From: Metabacillus halosaccharovorans
GTDB lineage: Bacteria; Bacillota; Bacilli; Bacillales; Bacillaceae
Assembly (NCBI RefSeq): GCF_002019635.1
Contig: NZ_KV917371.1
Coordinates: forward strand, 620,001-684,000
Direction of reading: 5' to 3'
DNA length: 64,000 nucleotides
Shown: piece by piece, positions 1-9,322 of the stretch
How the letters are laid out: each line of letters opens with the position of its first letter
Numbering within the stretch: position 1 is the first letter of the stretch
Made by a program: the position numbers and the translations under genes
Notes under the pieces: generated by a model
Database searches by the model: none
Seen by the model: only the letters and a program-made list of their open reading frames with translations
What the model was told of the DNA's origin: nothing

Positions 1-1137
1 TTTAGCCATCTCTTCCTCCATTTCAGGAGTACGGGGAATGAACGGATAAAAAGAAGCTCTTCCCATAACAGATAATAAAGCCGGAATAAGCGTTAAACTT
101 GCTATTCCCATAACAAAAATAGATAAGCTAAATGGGATCGCAAAACGATGGTAAGCTCCATATTTCGCTACGATTAAAACAAGCAGAGCAATCACAACAG
201 TCAACCCGCTCATCGCGATTGCACCTGAAGCTTCTTTAAATGCGTGAATAAGTGCTTTTCTTTTATCTTTTACTTTTCGAAGTTCATCGCGGTATTGAGA
301 AATTAAAAACAAGCAGTAATCTGTTCCAGCTCCAAATAATAATACGGTCATAATGGCTATAGCTTGCGAGTCAACCGTAATCCACCCTTTATCCGCTAAA
401 AGACCCAGAATCGGACTAAGAACCATATAGGCAAAACCTACACCAATTAAAGGAATAATCGCTAAAATTGGGGAACGGTAAATGACAAGAAGGAGAATTA
501 ATACTAATAAAACTGTTGCAATTAGTAATGTTACATCTGCTCCTTCAAAAAGGCTTGTAGCATCTACTTGTATCCCTACTGGACCTGTCACTCGAGTGCT
601 TAATTTATCTGGATCATCGATATCTGTAGCAAAAGAATCGTAAGAAACCTTCTCTTCTACTTGCTCTTTGATCTTCTCTAAATTTTTTTCCAAGACACCA
701 GTCTCAATGTTTTCTTCAAAGAAGATTGGTTGTACGAGTGTGGTGCCATCTTCAGAAATCATCTCTTGCAAGGCAGGTATTGGCATTTTATGCAAAGGCG
801 GTGTAGATGATTGTCCTTCTAACGGTTTATTAGATAAATCCTCTGACAATTCTTGGACAGCTTTTAAATTTTCTTCGTTTAAACCTGCTTCATTATGCCA
901 TGTAAGCAACGCCGGCACTCCTGAAGAATTAGGGAATTCTTCTTTAATTAGATTTTCTGCCTCTACAGAAGGTGAATCTTCACTTAAGTTCGGGGCATTA
1001 TTAACCTCAGTTTCGCTAACAGGCGGCCAGGCAATGGTTAATACCACAGTTACTATAATCCAGGCGGCAATAACAATCCAGCGACTTACTTTCCCTGTCA
1101 TATACTGGCTGAATGTTGTTAAAGGCGATTTCTTCAC
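1..1137 (-). CDS. MMPL/RND-family membrane exporter, 3' end beyond window
   Basis: The reverse strand reads 379 codons without a stop to the left edge. The start is a GTG at 1137 with GGGAG about 7 nt upstream; the ATG just before it is followed at once by a stop. The protein opens with a transmembrane helix (about residues 18-38), then a soluble extracytoplasmic domain of about 150 residues, then a block of helices. That block carries the MMPL-type segment GAGTDYCLFLISQYRDE, in which charged residues follow a helix. This matches the N-terminal half of MMPL transporters (B. subtilis YdfJ-like, usually 700-1000 aa), proton-driven exporters of lipids or drugs. It is divergent from a TetR regulator, which suggests induced efflux. 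The substrate is unknown. Confidence 0.88.
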   Translation of the reverse strand, partial: MKKSPLTTFSQYMTGKVSRWIVIAAWIIVTVVLTIAWPPVSETEVNNAPNLSEDSPSVEAENLIKEEFPNSSGVPALLTWHNEAGLNEENLKAVQELSEDLSNKPLEGQSSTPPLHKMPIPALQEMISEDGTTLVQPIFFEENIETGVLEKNLEKIKEQVEEKVSYDSFATDIDDPDKLSTRVTGPVGIQVDATSLFEGADVTLLIATVLLVLILLLVIYRSPILAIIPLIGVGFAYMVLSPILGLLADKGWITVDSQAIAIMTVLLFGAGTDYCLFLISQYRDELRKVKDKRKALIHAFKEASGAIAMSGLTVVIALLVLIVAKYGAYHRFAIPFSLSIFVMGIASLTLIPALLSVMGRASFYPFIPRTPEMEEEMAK

Positions 1138-1227
1138 ATAAACTCCCTCATTTCAATGTTTGTTTGTTTTTATAATTTACATTAAAATTAATATAGAACT
1201 AAGGATAATTATATATACCGGAAGGTT

Positions 1228-1248
1228 AATTAATCAACTAGATTAATT
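1228..1248. promoter_or_regulatory. Probable TetR operator between MMPL and TetR genes
   Basis: Perfect inverted repeat: arms AATTAATC and GATTAATT (8 bp each) around a 5-bp centre. It lies 36 bp upstream of the TetR start and about 90 bp upstream of the MMPL start. Size and location fit a TetR-family operator controlling both divergent genes. Binding is inferred. Confidence 0.6.
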
Positions 1249-1283
1249 GTGGCAATTTCTTGAACTAAGGAGGAACATCATGC

Positions 1284-1892
1284 ATGACGAATAAGAGAAC
1301 ACCTGGCAGACCAAAAGTTAAAACTGAAATGAATATAACTAGGGAGCGAATTTCTACAACAGCCGCTCACCTATTTTTGACATATGGATACGAGAGTGTT
1401 TCAATGCAACAAGTTGCTGAAGCCAGCAATGTAACAAAAGCAAGTGTTTATTACTACTTTAAAGACAAAGCAACACTATTCACTAAAGCTGTGTCAAGCA
1501 TGTTTCAGCGTATTACAGAACGTGTCGAGGAACTATTACAAAGTACAAAAGGATTAGAGAGCAGATTATATGAAGTTACGTTAGAACATCTAAAGAGACC
1601 TCATATTGATTTTGAAACATTATTACAGGAAGCTGGTTCTTCCCTCTCAAAAGATCATATCCGTGAAATTCGCGAATCAGAACAAGACATCCATAAAGCA
1701 TTGGAAAATATATTTAAACAAGCAATGGAAAATGGAGAGATCGTTACAACAAGCCCATTGTTGCTTGCACATGCGTTTTCTACCGTAACAATGATTCGAA
1801 ATAAAACTGAATTAATAACCGAATTAGGAGGATATGAAAAAACAGCTCGATCTTTAGTAGATCTTTTTTGGACAGGAATAGCACCTAAATAA
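1284..1892 (+). CDS. TetR/AcrR family transcriptional regulator
   Basis: 202 aa. An N-terminal helix-turn-helix (residues about 17-65) includes the typical AAHLFLTYGYESVSMQQVAE and VTKASVYYYFKDK segments; the rest is the variable all-helical ligand and dimer domain. AGGAGG lies 10 nt before the ATG at 1284. An ATG 4 nt earlier, closer to the ribosome-binding site, opens only a four-codon frame. It is transcribed away from the MMPL exporter, with a perfect dyad between them. It probably represses both itself and the exporter until a toxic ligand binds. Confidence 0.9.
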   Translation: MTNKRTPGRPKVKTEMNITRERISTTAAHLFLTYGYESVSMQQVAEASNVTKASVYYYFKDKATLFTKAVSSMFQRITERVEELLQSTKGLESRLYEVTLEHLKRPHIDFETLLQEAGSSLSKDHIREIRESEQDIHKALENIFKQAMENGEIVTTSPLLLAHAFSTVTMIRNKTELITELGGYEKTARSLVDLFWTGIAPK

Positions 1893-1896
1893 AGCA

Positions 1897-1945
1897 GTGA
1901 AGGCTCCATCCCTTTTCTACAAAAGGATTGGAGCCTTCAACTTTT
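1897..1945. terminator. Rho-independent terminator, convergent genes
   Basis: GAAGGCTCCAATCC-type stem with a CTAC loop followed by a T-rich run. It sits between the TetR gene and the convergent YfmQ-like gene and can serve both strands. Confidence 0.85.
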
Positions 1946-1995
1946 ATGTTCTGAGACGAATTTAGCCTCTCGTCTTCTCAACGACAGATTCTTCA

Positions 1996-2454
1996 TTATG
2001 AAAGTACTGCCTTATTCAAATAACGGATCTCAGGTGATAAGGTTTGTAGATCGTCTGATCTTAAACTGTAAGAAACTACTTTACTTTTAAACTGTTTAAC
2101 TACATCAATATGATCTTCATAACAGAAAACATATAATATAATCGTTTTTTTCCCTCTTTCCATATTGACAACAATCGGAGATACATCTGTCTCTGGACTC
2201 AAGAATAACTGTTCGTTTCCAGGAAATATATAATATTTTTTCAAAAATGTGGCTTCATTAAAATAATCGGTAAATTTCATTTTCTCTTCAGATTCCAAAT
2301 GTTTACCGTTATATGTCACTTTGACCTCTTTTGAATTTAACTTTGGATGTAGGGCAAACTTACTTAAAATCCAATCTACTAGATCAGATGGCATACAAGT
2401 TAACACAATTTTAATTGCAGCTAGTAAAAATGAAACAATAAAAGCAGATATCAT
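1996..2454 (-). CDS. YfmQ-like protein of unknown function
   Basis: 152 aa. An N-terminal hydrophobic helix (residues 1-22) is followed by a soluble domain with a WILSKFALHPKL segment and a C-terminal SLRSDDLQ segment, which I recognise from the Bacillus YfmQ family. The function of that family is not established. The helix suggests a membrane-tethered protein with the domain on one face. It appears monocistronic and is convergent with the TetR gene. Confidence 0.65.
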   Translation of the reverse strand: MISAFIVSFLLAAIKIVLTCMPSDLVDWILSKFALHPKLNSKEVKVTYNGKHLESEEKMKFTDYFNEATFLKKYYIFPGNEQLFLSPETDVSPIVVNMERGKKTIILYVFCYEDHIDVVKQFKSKVVSYSLRSDDLQTLSPEIRYLNKAVLS

Positions 2455-2544
2455 CTACTTTTCAACTCCTTATAATGAAAACATCCATTTTTTTCAATTT
2501 TAACATCAGCTCATTCCTTATTAATTGCAAGCTGATTTAACATC

Positions 2545-2736
2545 CTATTTTATAAAAATATACGCACCAATAACTAAGATAGAAAGAAAAATCACAACAG
2601 CATAAATAGCTGTTAATCTACCAATATTACTTTTTGTATTTTTCCCATAACTAACCTCTGTATCTTTTGCTGCAAAGATTGTTCCAACTAATGCCAGTAT
2701 GGCTAAAACAATAATTAGAATGACTGCAAATGCCAT
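2545..2736 (-). CDS. Small two-helix membrane protein
   Basis: 63 aa: a helix at residues 2-22, a polar loop (KDTEVSYGKNTKSN) and a second helix at about 41-62. GAGGAG lies just upstream of the ATG. I do not recognise the family with confidence. It probably has its own promoter, 90 bp downstream of the YfmQ-like gene start. Confidence 0.6.
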   Translation of the reverse strand: MAFAVILIIVLAILALVGTIFAAKDTEVSYGKNTKSNIGRLTAIYAVVIFLSILVIGAYIFIK

Positions 2737-2905
2737 TTATATATCTCCTCTTAGAATGGATTAAGAATAGTGATCGTTCTTTTTATATAGTAACTTATGA
2801 AAGTTATAAGTTAACCATCCAATTTGCAACTATTTAACCCATCCAATTCATAAGGAAACGATTTTCCCAGGGGGCATAAAGATCGGATACGAAGCGTTTA
2901 ATAAC

Positions 2906-4339
2906 TTAATGAATGTTCTTAAACGCTTCAGCAAACCGCGAAATACCCTCTCGAATTGAGTGTTTGTTCTCTCGTCCAAACGTAAAGCGAACATAGCCTT
3001 TTTCCGTTCCGAAAATACTTCCCGGGATAAAGGCTACCCCCTTTTTCACTGATTCTTCGAGTAATTTATATTCATTAAGAGAATCATTTAATTTGCACCA
3101 CATATGGATTCCTCCCTTAGGGATGAGAAACTCCATTTTGTTACCTAATAATGTTGTTAGACTATTTGTTAATTCATCTCTTTGATGTTTTAACTCTTTT
3201 CGGAGCATCGTAATGTGGGAAGTGAATTCTGTTGATCCTAAAAACTCGTTGGCTACCCATTGCGGAAAAACACTATGACCAAAGTCAACCTGTTGTTTCG
3301 CATCAGCCAGACGTTGAATAACTTTTGAGGGACCAATAATCCAGCCAATTCGTAAACCTGATGCAACAATTTTAGATAATGAACTTATATATAAAACATT
3401 TCCGTTAAGATCCATTGATTTCAAGGTAGGATTCACACTACCGTCAAAAGACGTTAAACTGTAGGGATCATCTTCAATGATTGGAATGCCAAATTCCGCA
3501 GACAGCTCTAACACACGCTTTCGACGTTCCAAAGATAGAATTGTCCCTGTTGGATTGTGATGGTCAGGATTTAAAAAGACCATTCGAATTCTATGCTTTT
3601 TATGTAAAGATACAAGATCTTCGGGATTCATCCCATTCTCATCAACAGGTAACAAAAAGGTCCTCAGTCCGGCAGATTGAAAGATCGGAAGAGAGAAGCA
3701 ATATGACGGATTCTCTATAGCAACAGCATCTCCCGGCTTGAGAAGACATTGAACAATCAGATGCAGAGCCTGCTGGGCACCCGATGTAATGAGGATAGAA
3801 GAAGAACTAGTATCAATATTTTTATATTCTCTTACATGTGTGGAAATGGTCTCCCTTAAATCAGCATTTCCTTGAGGATGATCATAACCAAGATAGCCTG
3901 TGAAGGTACGGTCAGACAAAATCTTTTGAAATTGTTCAGTAGGAAATAACTGAGCTGTTAACTCACCGCTAGCCAAATTTATCAAATCATTCTTTTCTGT
4001 CTCCATCCGAATTCGTTGTACTAAAGGAAGATTCGGCACAAAGGAACCATCTTCTACATATCTGCCCCAATTCGGAATACGTTTGTGTGATAACCCCCAA
4101 ATGTCTGTACTAACTCGGGTTCCGCTTCCTTTCTTTCTGCTCACAATTCCAAGTGACTGTAACTCTTCATATGCAGCGACTACTGTGCTGCGATTCACTT
4201 GTAATTCCTTTGCAAGAGTCCGTTCCGAAGGCAACATACTGTCTGGCAGAAAAATCCCTGCTGAAATCCCTTGTTCAATATAGCTGGCAATTTGTTTATA
4301 AATAGGCATTTTATCGGCCCGGTTCGGTTTCCATTCCAT
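2906..4339 (-). CDS. MocR-type regulator (GntR helix-turn-helix fused to PLP aminotransferase fold)
   Basis: 477 aa. A GntR winged helix occupies residues about 10-75 (PSERTLAKELQVNRSTVVAAYEEL). An aminotransferase class I fold follows from about 110 to the end, with NPDHHNPTG, an EDDPYS metal/PLP-region segment and SSLSK carrying the PLP lysine. MocR proteins such as GabR and PdxR sense PLP or PLP-amino-acid adducts and regulate adjacent genes. Here the divergent neighbour is a germinant receptor operon, not an amino-acid or vitamin B6 gene, so the target is unclear. Confidence 0.9.
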   Translation of the reverse strand: MEWKPNRADKMPIYKQIASYIEQGISAGIFLPDSMLPSERTLAKELQVNRSTVVAAYEELQSLGIVSRKKGSGTRVSTDIWGLSHKRIPNWGRYVEDGSFVPNLPLVQRIRMETEKNDLINLASGELTAQLFPTEQFQKILSDRTFTGYLGYDHPQGNADLRETISTHVREYKNIDTSSSSILITSGAQQALHLIVQCLLKPGDAVAIENPSYCFSLPIFQSAGLRTFLLPVDENGMNPEDLVSLHKKHRIRMVFLNPDHHNPTGTILSLERRKRVLELSAEFGIPIIEDDPYSLTSFDGSVNPTLKSMDLNGNVLYISSLSKIVASGLRIGWIIGPSKVIQRLADAKQQVDFGHSVFPQWVANEFLGSTEFTSHITMLRKELKHQRDELTNSLTTLLGNKMEFLIPKGGIHMWCKLNDSLNEYKLLEESVKKGVAFIPGSIFGTEKGYVRFTFGRENKHSIREGISRFAEAFKNIH

Positions 4340-4539
4340 TTCATCAAAACCCTTTCCGTTGTCTTCATTATCGATAATTATAGAGAATTTGATTATGACA
4401 GTAAAATTTTAAAACGTTAATAAGCAATGACAATTTAGTTTCGTTGACGTGCTTAATAGACTTATGTTGGTAAAGAAAATACATAATTTAGAAAAACAAT
4501 CAAAAGCTAACAACAAAGTCATTATCCGGTGGTGTGTCC

Positions 4540-5625
4540 ATGCTTTTTTCAAGAACTCAATTATTTTTTGTCCTTATCCTTTTTATAGGAATTTCCAATC
4601 ATGTGCTTCTCATGCCTCACTTGCTAGCAACAGGAAAACGTGATGCATGGGTATGTGTTTTGGTTTCTTATACCATCTTATTGTTTTGGGGATATATCCT
4701 CTATCTGATTATGAAGAAGAATCATCAGCGCTTATGTCTATATGACTGGATAAAAGCACGTACCGGAGGTTTGATTTCTCGTCTTTTGATCAGCATTTTT
4801 TCGTTTTATATTTTCGCCATTAGTGCGATTTCATTTTATGATTTAATTCAATCCATAAATATATATTTTCTGCCTCGAACACCATCCTTTGTGGTGATGC
4901 TGCCTTTTCTGCTAATCAGCGCTTGGTCGGCCTATAGTGGTTTAAAATCAATTGTCTATGTTTCAGCTGTTCTATTGCCATTTGTTTGGATGCTTGGGAT
5001 ATTTGTCTCTGTGTTTACTATGAAAGAAAAGGATTACTCCTATCTTTTCCCAGTCCTAGTTGATGGCTATCACCCTATTTTAAAAGGGACTATCATTATT
5101 CTTGGCGGGAGTGCAGATTTGCTTGTCCTTTTACTCCTTCAACACCATTCAAAAAAGAAATTTACATTATTGAACCTTTTCGTTCTCATTACCATTTTAG
5201 CCGGGTTAATTATAGGTCCTACTATGGGTTCTTTGTCTTCTTTTGGACCAGCTGTTGCATCTAATATGCGGTTTCCAGCTTTTGAACAATGGAGACTTAT
5301 TACCTTGGGAGAATATATCTCACATGTTGACTTTTTGGCGGTATTCCAATTATTAAGCGGCGAGATTATTCGGATTTCATTAGGCCTCTATCTGCTTTGG
5401 GATATGGTTAAAGGATTTTCAAAGGTGTCTAAGAAAAAGCATGTGTTTGCTGTCTCACCACTGCTTTTAGGTTTATTCACGATCATTCCGCTAAGTGATA
5501 TTTGGGTCCAAACAATCATTGGGAAATATTTTTATCCAGCTGTTTTCATAGGTGCTATGTTATTCTCATTTGCGTTACTGATTATTGGCTACCTGCCAAT
5601 GAAGAAAGGAATTCAGAACATATGA
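4540..5625 (+). CDS. Spore germinant receptor B subunit (GerAB-family permease-like)
   Basis: 361 aa with about ten transmembrane helices, matching the spore germination GerAB family (APC amino-acid permease fold). It acts in the spore inner membrane, where B subunits bind the germinant. A GTG at 4534 is also possible; the ATG at 4540 has GGTGG at a better distance. Its stop overlaps the start of the A subunit (ATGA). The order B-A-C differs from the usual A-B-C. Expression in the forespore under sigma G is expected, but I could not place a convincing promoter. Confidence 0.88.
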   Translation: MLFSRTQLFFVLILFIGISNHVLLMPHLLATGKRDAWVCVLVSYTILLFWGYILYLIMKKNHQRLCLYDWIKARTGGLISRLLISIFSFYIFAISAISFYDLIQSINIYFLPRTPSFVVMLPFLLISAWSAYSGLKSIVYVSAVLLPFVWMLGIFVSVFTMKEKDYSYLFPVLVDGYHPILKGTIIILGGSADLLVLLLLQHHSKKKFTLLNLFVLITILAGLIIGPTMGSLSSFGPAVASNMRFPAFEQWRLITLGEYISHVDFLAVFQLLSGEIIRISLGLYLLWDMVKGFSKVSKKKHVFAVSPLLLGLFTIIPLSDIWVQTIIGKYFYPAVFIGAMLFSFALLIIGYLPMKKGIQNI

Positions 5626-7052
5626 GCATGAAACAATTGGAGCATTTTTTAACAAAAGGAACGTTGACTAGCCATGAGGTAGAAAAATTTTTCCTTCCAT
5701 ATGGAGATATTACCTTTATTCAAAATGGTAATGATGAGACTCTGCAAGTTTTTTATTGCAAAGGAATGATAGATTCAACACAGCTAAATGAGTATTATAA
5801 TCAGATTATTATGTACCTTGTTAAGGGAGAAACGCGCAATCATACTGAAATACTTCCACCATTCCAGCATGTTGAAAAAATGAATAAAACAGTGAATCTT
5901 TTGTTTTCAGGATCTCTTATTGTGTTTCGAGAAGGAACTCCCTTTTTCTATGCATTTGATCTAAGCAAAATACCACAACGAAGCCCACAGGAATCAAGTA
6001 CAGAGGTTTCAATTAAAGGACCAAAGGATAGTTTTACTGAGGAAATGAATGTAAACATTTCCTTGATTCGAAAACGAATGAAGTCTGAGCATCTTTATTG
6101 TGAAAGCTACACCTTAGGTTCGATGAGTCAAACAGAAGTGTCTCTTCTTTATATGAATAATAAAGCCAATCAAACGATCATTCAGGAAATAAGTAAGCGT
6201 CTTAAGACATTTCAAGGTGAAAGTGTTGTTAGCAGTGGTCAATTGGAGCAATGGCTATCAGATCGATCCTTTTCTCTATTTCCGTTACTAGATTATGTAA
6301 CACGCCCGGATTTTGCCATTGAAAGCATGATGCGCGGAAGGTTTATTTTAATCGTTAATGGATCTCCTTCGGTATTGATAGGACCGATTAATATTTTCGA
6401 GTTAATTAAATCACCTGAGGATGTCCACTTTCCATTCTATCTTGTTATATTTGGTCGTTTTATTCGGATTATTGGTTTGGCTATAGCTATTTTTCTCCCG
6501 GGGTTCTGGGTTTCTCTATCAGCTGTAAATATTGATCAAATCCCTTTTGCCCTTTTGGCTACTGTTGTGGTCTCACGGGAAGGTTTGCCTTTACCAATTG
6601 GAGTTGAATCTATATTTATTCTTGCATTGTTTGAGTTGTTAAGAGAAGCGGGAGTTCGTATGCCAACTGTTCTTGGACAAACCATCTCTATTGTCGGAGG
6701 TATCATTATCGGAGATGCGGCGATTCGAGCTGGGCTTGCTTCCCCAACGATGATCGTTATCATTGCGTTAACAGCCGTTGCAAGTTATACACTTGTCAAT
6801 CAATCATTGGTTGGAACTGTAAGTATTCTTCGTCTTTATACCTTGCTGTTAGCCATTTTTTTAGGAGTATACGGGGTTATTATAGGATTTTTAAGTGTAC
6901 TTATTTACCTTTCTAATTTGGACTCCTTTAAAGTTGCTTATCTTGAACCAATTGCCTCGTTAACATTCAAAGAATACTTATCAGCCTTATTTACAAACCC
7001 TTTTGATCGAAAAAAATTCGGCATTTCATTTATTCAGAAGAGGAGAAAGTAG
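5622..7052 (+). CDS. Spore germinant receptor A subunit (GerAA family)
   Basis: 476 aa from the ATG at 5622, which overlaps the B-subunit stop and has AAAGGA upstream. A large N-terminal cytoplasmic region (to about residue 245) holds the typical MNVNISLIRKRMKS segment. A membrane domain follows with the GerA signature ELLREAGVRMP, then a G-rich helix (IVGGIIIGDAAIRAG). A subunits oligomerise in the spore inner membrane. Two paralogues lie elsewhere in this window (30504-31955 and 50631-52148). Confidence 0.92.
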   Translation: MSMKQLEHFLTKGTLTSHEVEKFFLPYGDITFIQNGNDETLQVFYCKGMIDSTQLNEYYNQIIMYLVKGETRNHTEILPPFQHVEKMNKTVNLLFSGSLIVFREGTPFFYAFDLSKIPQRSPQESSTEVSIKGPKDSFTEEMNVNISLIRKRMKSEHLYCESYTLGSMSQTEVSLLYMNNKANQTIIQEISKRLKTFQGESVVSSGQLEQWLSDRSFSLFPLLDYVTRPDFAIESMMRGRFILIVNGSPSVLIGPINIFELIKSPEDVHFPFYLVIFGRFIRIIGLAIAIFLPGFWVSLSAVNIDQIPFALLATVVVSREGLPLPIGVESIFILALFELLREAGVRMPTVLGQTISIVGGIIIGDAAIRAGLASPTMIVIIALTAVASYTLVNQSLVGTVSILRLYTLLLAIFLGVYGVIIGFLSVLIYLSNLDSFKVAYLEPIASLTFKEYLSALFTNPFDRKKFGISFIQKRRK

Positions 7053-7053
7053 T

Positions 7054-8223
7054 ATGAAGCAAAATCCTATTATGGTTTTCCACGCTATTCTTTTTCTTTG
7101 TTGCTTCTTTATGACCGCTTGTGAAAATGATATCAGTGAAATCGAAAAACAAAACTTCGCAACAGCTATTGGTGTGGATTATCGAGATGGGGAATATTAT
7201 GTTTATATTCAGTCGATAGGGTTGAGTTCTGTTGCTAAAAGTGAAGGTGGTGAAAAAGCTCCACCTGAAGTGTATGTTTCCGAGACGAGGGGAAAAACAT
7301 TTATTGATGGGTTCTTTAAAGCATATCAGACATCACAGGAACGATTTGTATGGGCAAATGTATCTGCCATTGTGTTGAGCGAAAATGTTCTGCAAAAAGG
7401 ACTGGGTAGTGTTTTTGATGGTTTGACGCGTTATTATGAGTTCCGACCAACTCCGTGGATTTTTGGAACAAAGGATTCAATTGTTGATATTCTTTCAACT
7501 ACAGGATTTTATAATCAAAACTCATTGGATACAATCCTCCATAATCCCAAAAGTTCCTATGAACAAAGTTCAACCATCATGCCTATAAAATTAAACCAAT
7601 TTGCACGTGAGTTTTTTGAACCTGCTCACACCACTTATATTCCCTCGCTTACGATTGTAACCACACAGTGGAAGAAAAATGGAATGGAAGAGCCGAAATT
7701 AGCAATAGATGGAGCATTTTTTCTAAAAAATCATAAGTATAAGAGCTATTTTCCGTATGAGAAAATTAAAGGAATGCGTTGGCTGAATTCAGATTCCATA
7801 CGAGCTTCTATATTATTACCAAATGAAAATAAATCTGAATTTCTTGCGGTGCTTGAGGACCAGATGGTTAAAATCCAACCAGAGAAGAAAAACGGAAACT
7901 TTCGCTTTACCATTCTCTACTACGCAAATGGAATAATAAGTAATCGCATGAAAAACAACACAATTAATGTGAATGCTATGGAAGAGTTCGTAAAAAAAGG
8001 GATTGCTTCAGAAGTAAGACAATTATACGAATTAGGCTTAGAACATCATATCGATTTTCTAAATTTGGAGCATCTGCTTTATAGAAAGTATCATTCCGAT
8101 TGGAAAAAGTTAAAAGATCAAGATACTCTGCTTCGGGAAGACAGCATAAAATCAATTGAATCACATATTACTTTGGAGCACTCCGGGTCATTTAAAAATA
8201 GAAAAATAAAGATCAAGGAGTGA
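7054..8223 (+). CDS. Spore germinant receptor C subunit, lipoprotein (Ger(x)C family)
   Basis: 389 aa from the ATG at 7054, one base after the A-subunit stop, with GAGGAG at a good distance. A signal peptide ends in lipobox FMTAC (Cys23), so the protein is lipidated and anchored at the outer face of the spore inner membrane. The Ger(x)C fold continues with TAIGVDYRDGEYYVYIQ and a C-terminal domain. It completes the B-A-C receptor operon. Confidence 0.9.
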   Translation: MKQNPIMVFHAILFLCCFFMTACENDISEIEKQNFATAIGVDYRDGEYYVYIQSIGLSSVAKSEGGEKAPPEVYVSETRGKTFIDGFFKAYQTSQERFVWANVSAIVLSENVLQKGLGSVFDGLTRYYEFRPTPWIFGTKDSIVDILSTTGFYNQNSLDTILHNPKSSYEQSSTIMPIKLNQFAREFFEPAHTTYIPSLTIVTTQWKKNGMEEPKLAIDGAFFLKNHKYKSYFPYEKIKGMRWLNSDSIRASILLPNENKSEFLAVLEDQMVKIQPEKKNGNFRFTILYYANGIISNRMKNNTINVNAMEEFVKKGIASEVRQLYELGLEHHIDFLNLEHLLYRKYHSDWKKLKDQDTLLREDSIKSIESHITLEHSGSFKNRKIKIKE

Positions 8224-8304
8224 TAATATATAGTAAGGTGCTTAATGGTCAATCTTTCACAATCATGATAGGAACATTTATACTATAGTTGGAGGTGTGT
8301 TCCG

Positions 8305-9171
8305 TTGGAGTTAAAACAATTACAATATTTTTTAGAAGCTGCAAAATATAAAAATTTTACGAAGGCATCTGAAGTCCTTCATATTTCACAACCGGCTTTA
8401 AGCAAGATGATTAAAAGTCTTGAAGATGAATTGGATATGACATTAATGGTTCGGTCCAATAAAACAAGCGAAATAACAGATGCCGGTTTTATCGTTATGC
8501 AATATGCTCAGAAAATTTTTTCGCAAATTGGTGAAATGACGACGATTTTGAATGATTTAACAGAATTACAACGAGGTACTATTAGGGTAGGAATTCCGCC
8601 GATTATTGGCAGTTTATATTTTCCAAGTGTCATGGCTGAGTTTCATAAGCAGTATCCGAATATCTCCATTAACATTACCGAATATGGCGGTGCAAAGGTT
8701 GTGAAATCTGTAGTGGAAGGTGAAATTGAATTAGGCGTTGCTGTTTTACCTGTTGACGAAGAGATGTTTAATATTTATCCGATTGTGGAAGATCAGATGA
8801 AGTTATTACTACATCATCAGCACCCATTAGCAGATCGTGACCTTATTCACCTAAAGGAACTGAAGGATGAAGAGTTTATTTTTTACCACGAGGATTTTGC
8901 CCTTCATGATATTATGTGGAACAATTTTATTAGAGAAGGATTTCAGCCAAAAATTTTATTTAAAACCTCGCAATGGGATTTAATGTCTGAAATGGTTGGG
9001 GCCGATTTAGGCGTAACCATCTTACCTGAATCGATTTGTAACCGTGTAGAAAATAAACATGTGAATATCATTGATATTGAACCCTTTACACCATGGAACT
9101 TAGCTGTCATAACAAAAAAGGATAAGTATCTCTCATTTGCTGCGAAACGGTTAATTGAATTTTTCCTTTAA
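8305..9171 (+). CDS. cidR: LysR-family regulator, CidR-like
   Basis: 288 aa starting at TTG 8305, with GGAGG 10 nt upstream. N-terminal winged HTH (residues 1-60: FTKASEVLHISQPALSKMIKSLEDEL) and a periplasmic-binding-protein-like effector domain. It is followed on the same strand by CidA- and CidB-type genes, the set known in B. subtilis as ywbI-ywbH-ywbG. LysR regulators of this set respond to acetate/pyruvate overflow metabolism and activate cidAB. A dyad of the form ATAA-N7-TTAT lies right after the gene. Confidence 0.82.
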   Translation: MELKQLQYFLEAAKYKNFTKASEVLHISQPALSKMIKSLEDELDMTLMVRSNKTSEITDAGFIVMQYAQKIFSQIGEMTTILNDLTELQRGTIRVGIPPIIGSLYFPSVMAEFHKQYPNISINITEYGGAKVVKSVVEGEIELGVAVLPVDEEMFNIYPIVEDQMKLLLHHQHPLADRDLIHLKELKDEEFIFYHEDFALHDIMWNNFIREGFQPKILFKTSQWDLMSEMVGADLGVTILPESICNRVENKHVNIIDIEPFTPWNLAVITKKDKYLSFAAKRLIEFFL

Positions 9172-9178
9172 TTTCATT

Positions 9179-9193
9179 ATAACTTTTAGTTAT
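9179..9193. promoter_or_regulatory. LysR-type binding site upstream of cidA
   Basis: ATAACTTTTAGTTAT is a perfect 15-bp dyad of the form ATAA-N7-TTAT, 130 bp before cidA and 8 bp after the cidR stop. The same ATAA-N7-TTAT form is known for the LysR protein CcpC. Recognition by CidR is inferred. Confidence 0.5.
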
Positions 9194-9322
9194 CACTTTC
9201 ATAGTTATTATGTATTTTACGAATGGTAAAAAGCGTAGTACCATGTTCCATAGACTAGGATTTAAACCGGTCTAAAGAGGGGCTTGGTTTGCTCCTTCCT
9301 ACACAAGGGAGGGTTATCATAA

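Noticed and set aside
668-1141. 157-codon plus-strand frame
   Set aside because: Antisense to the MMPL gene, which has a ribosome-binding site, helices and family motifs; the frame has none of these.
4500-4533. Sigma-G promoter before the first ger operon
   Set aside because: CATAATT and TTAATA elements exist upstream, but spacing does not fit the consensus.
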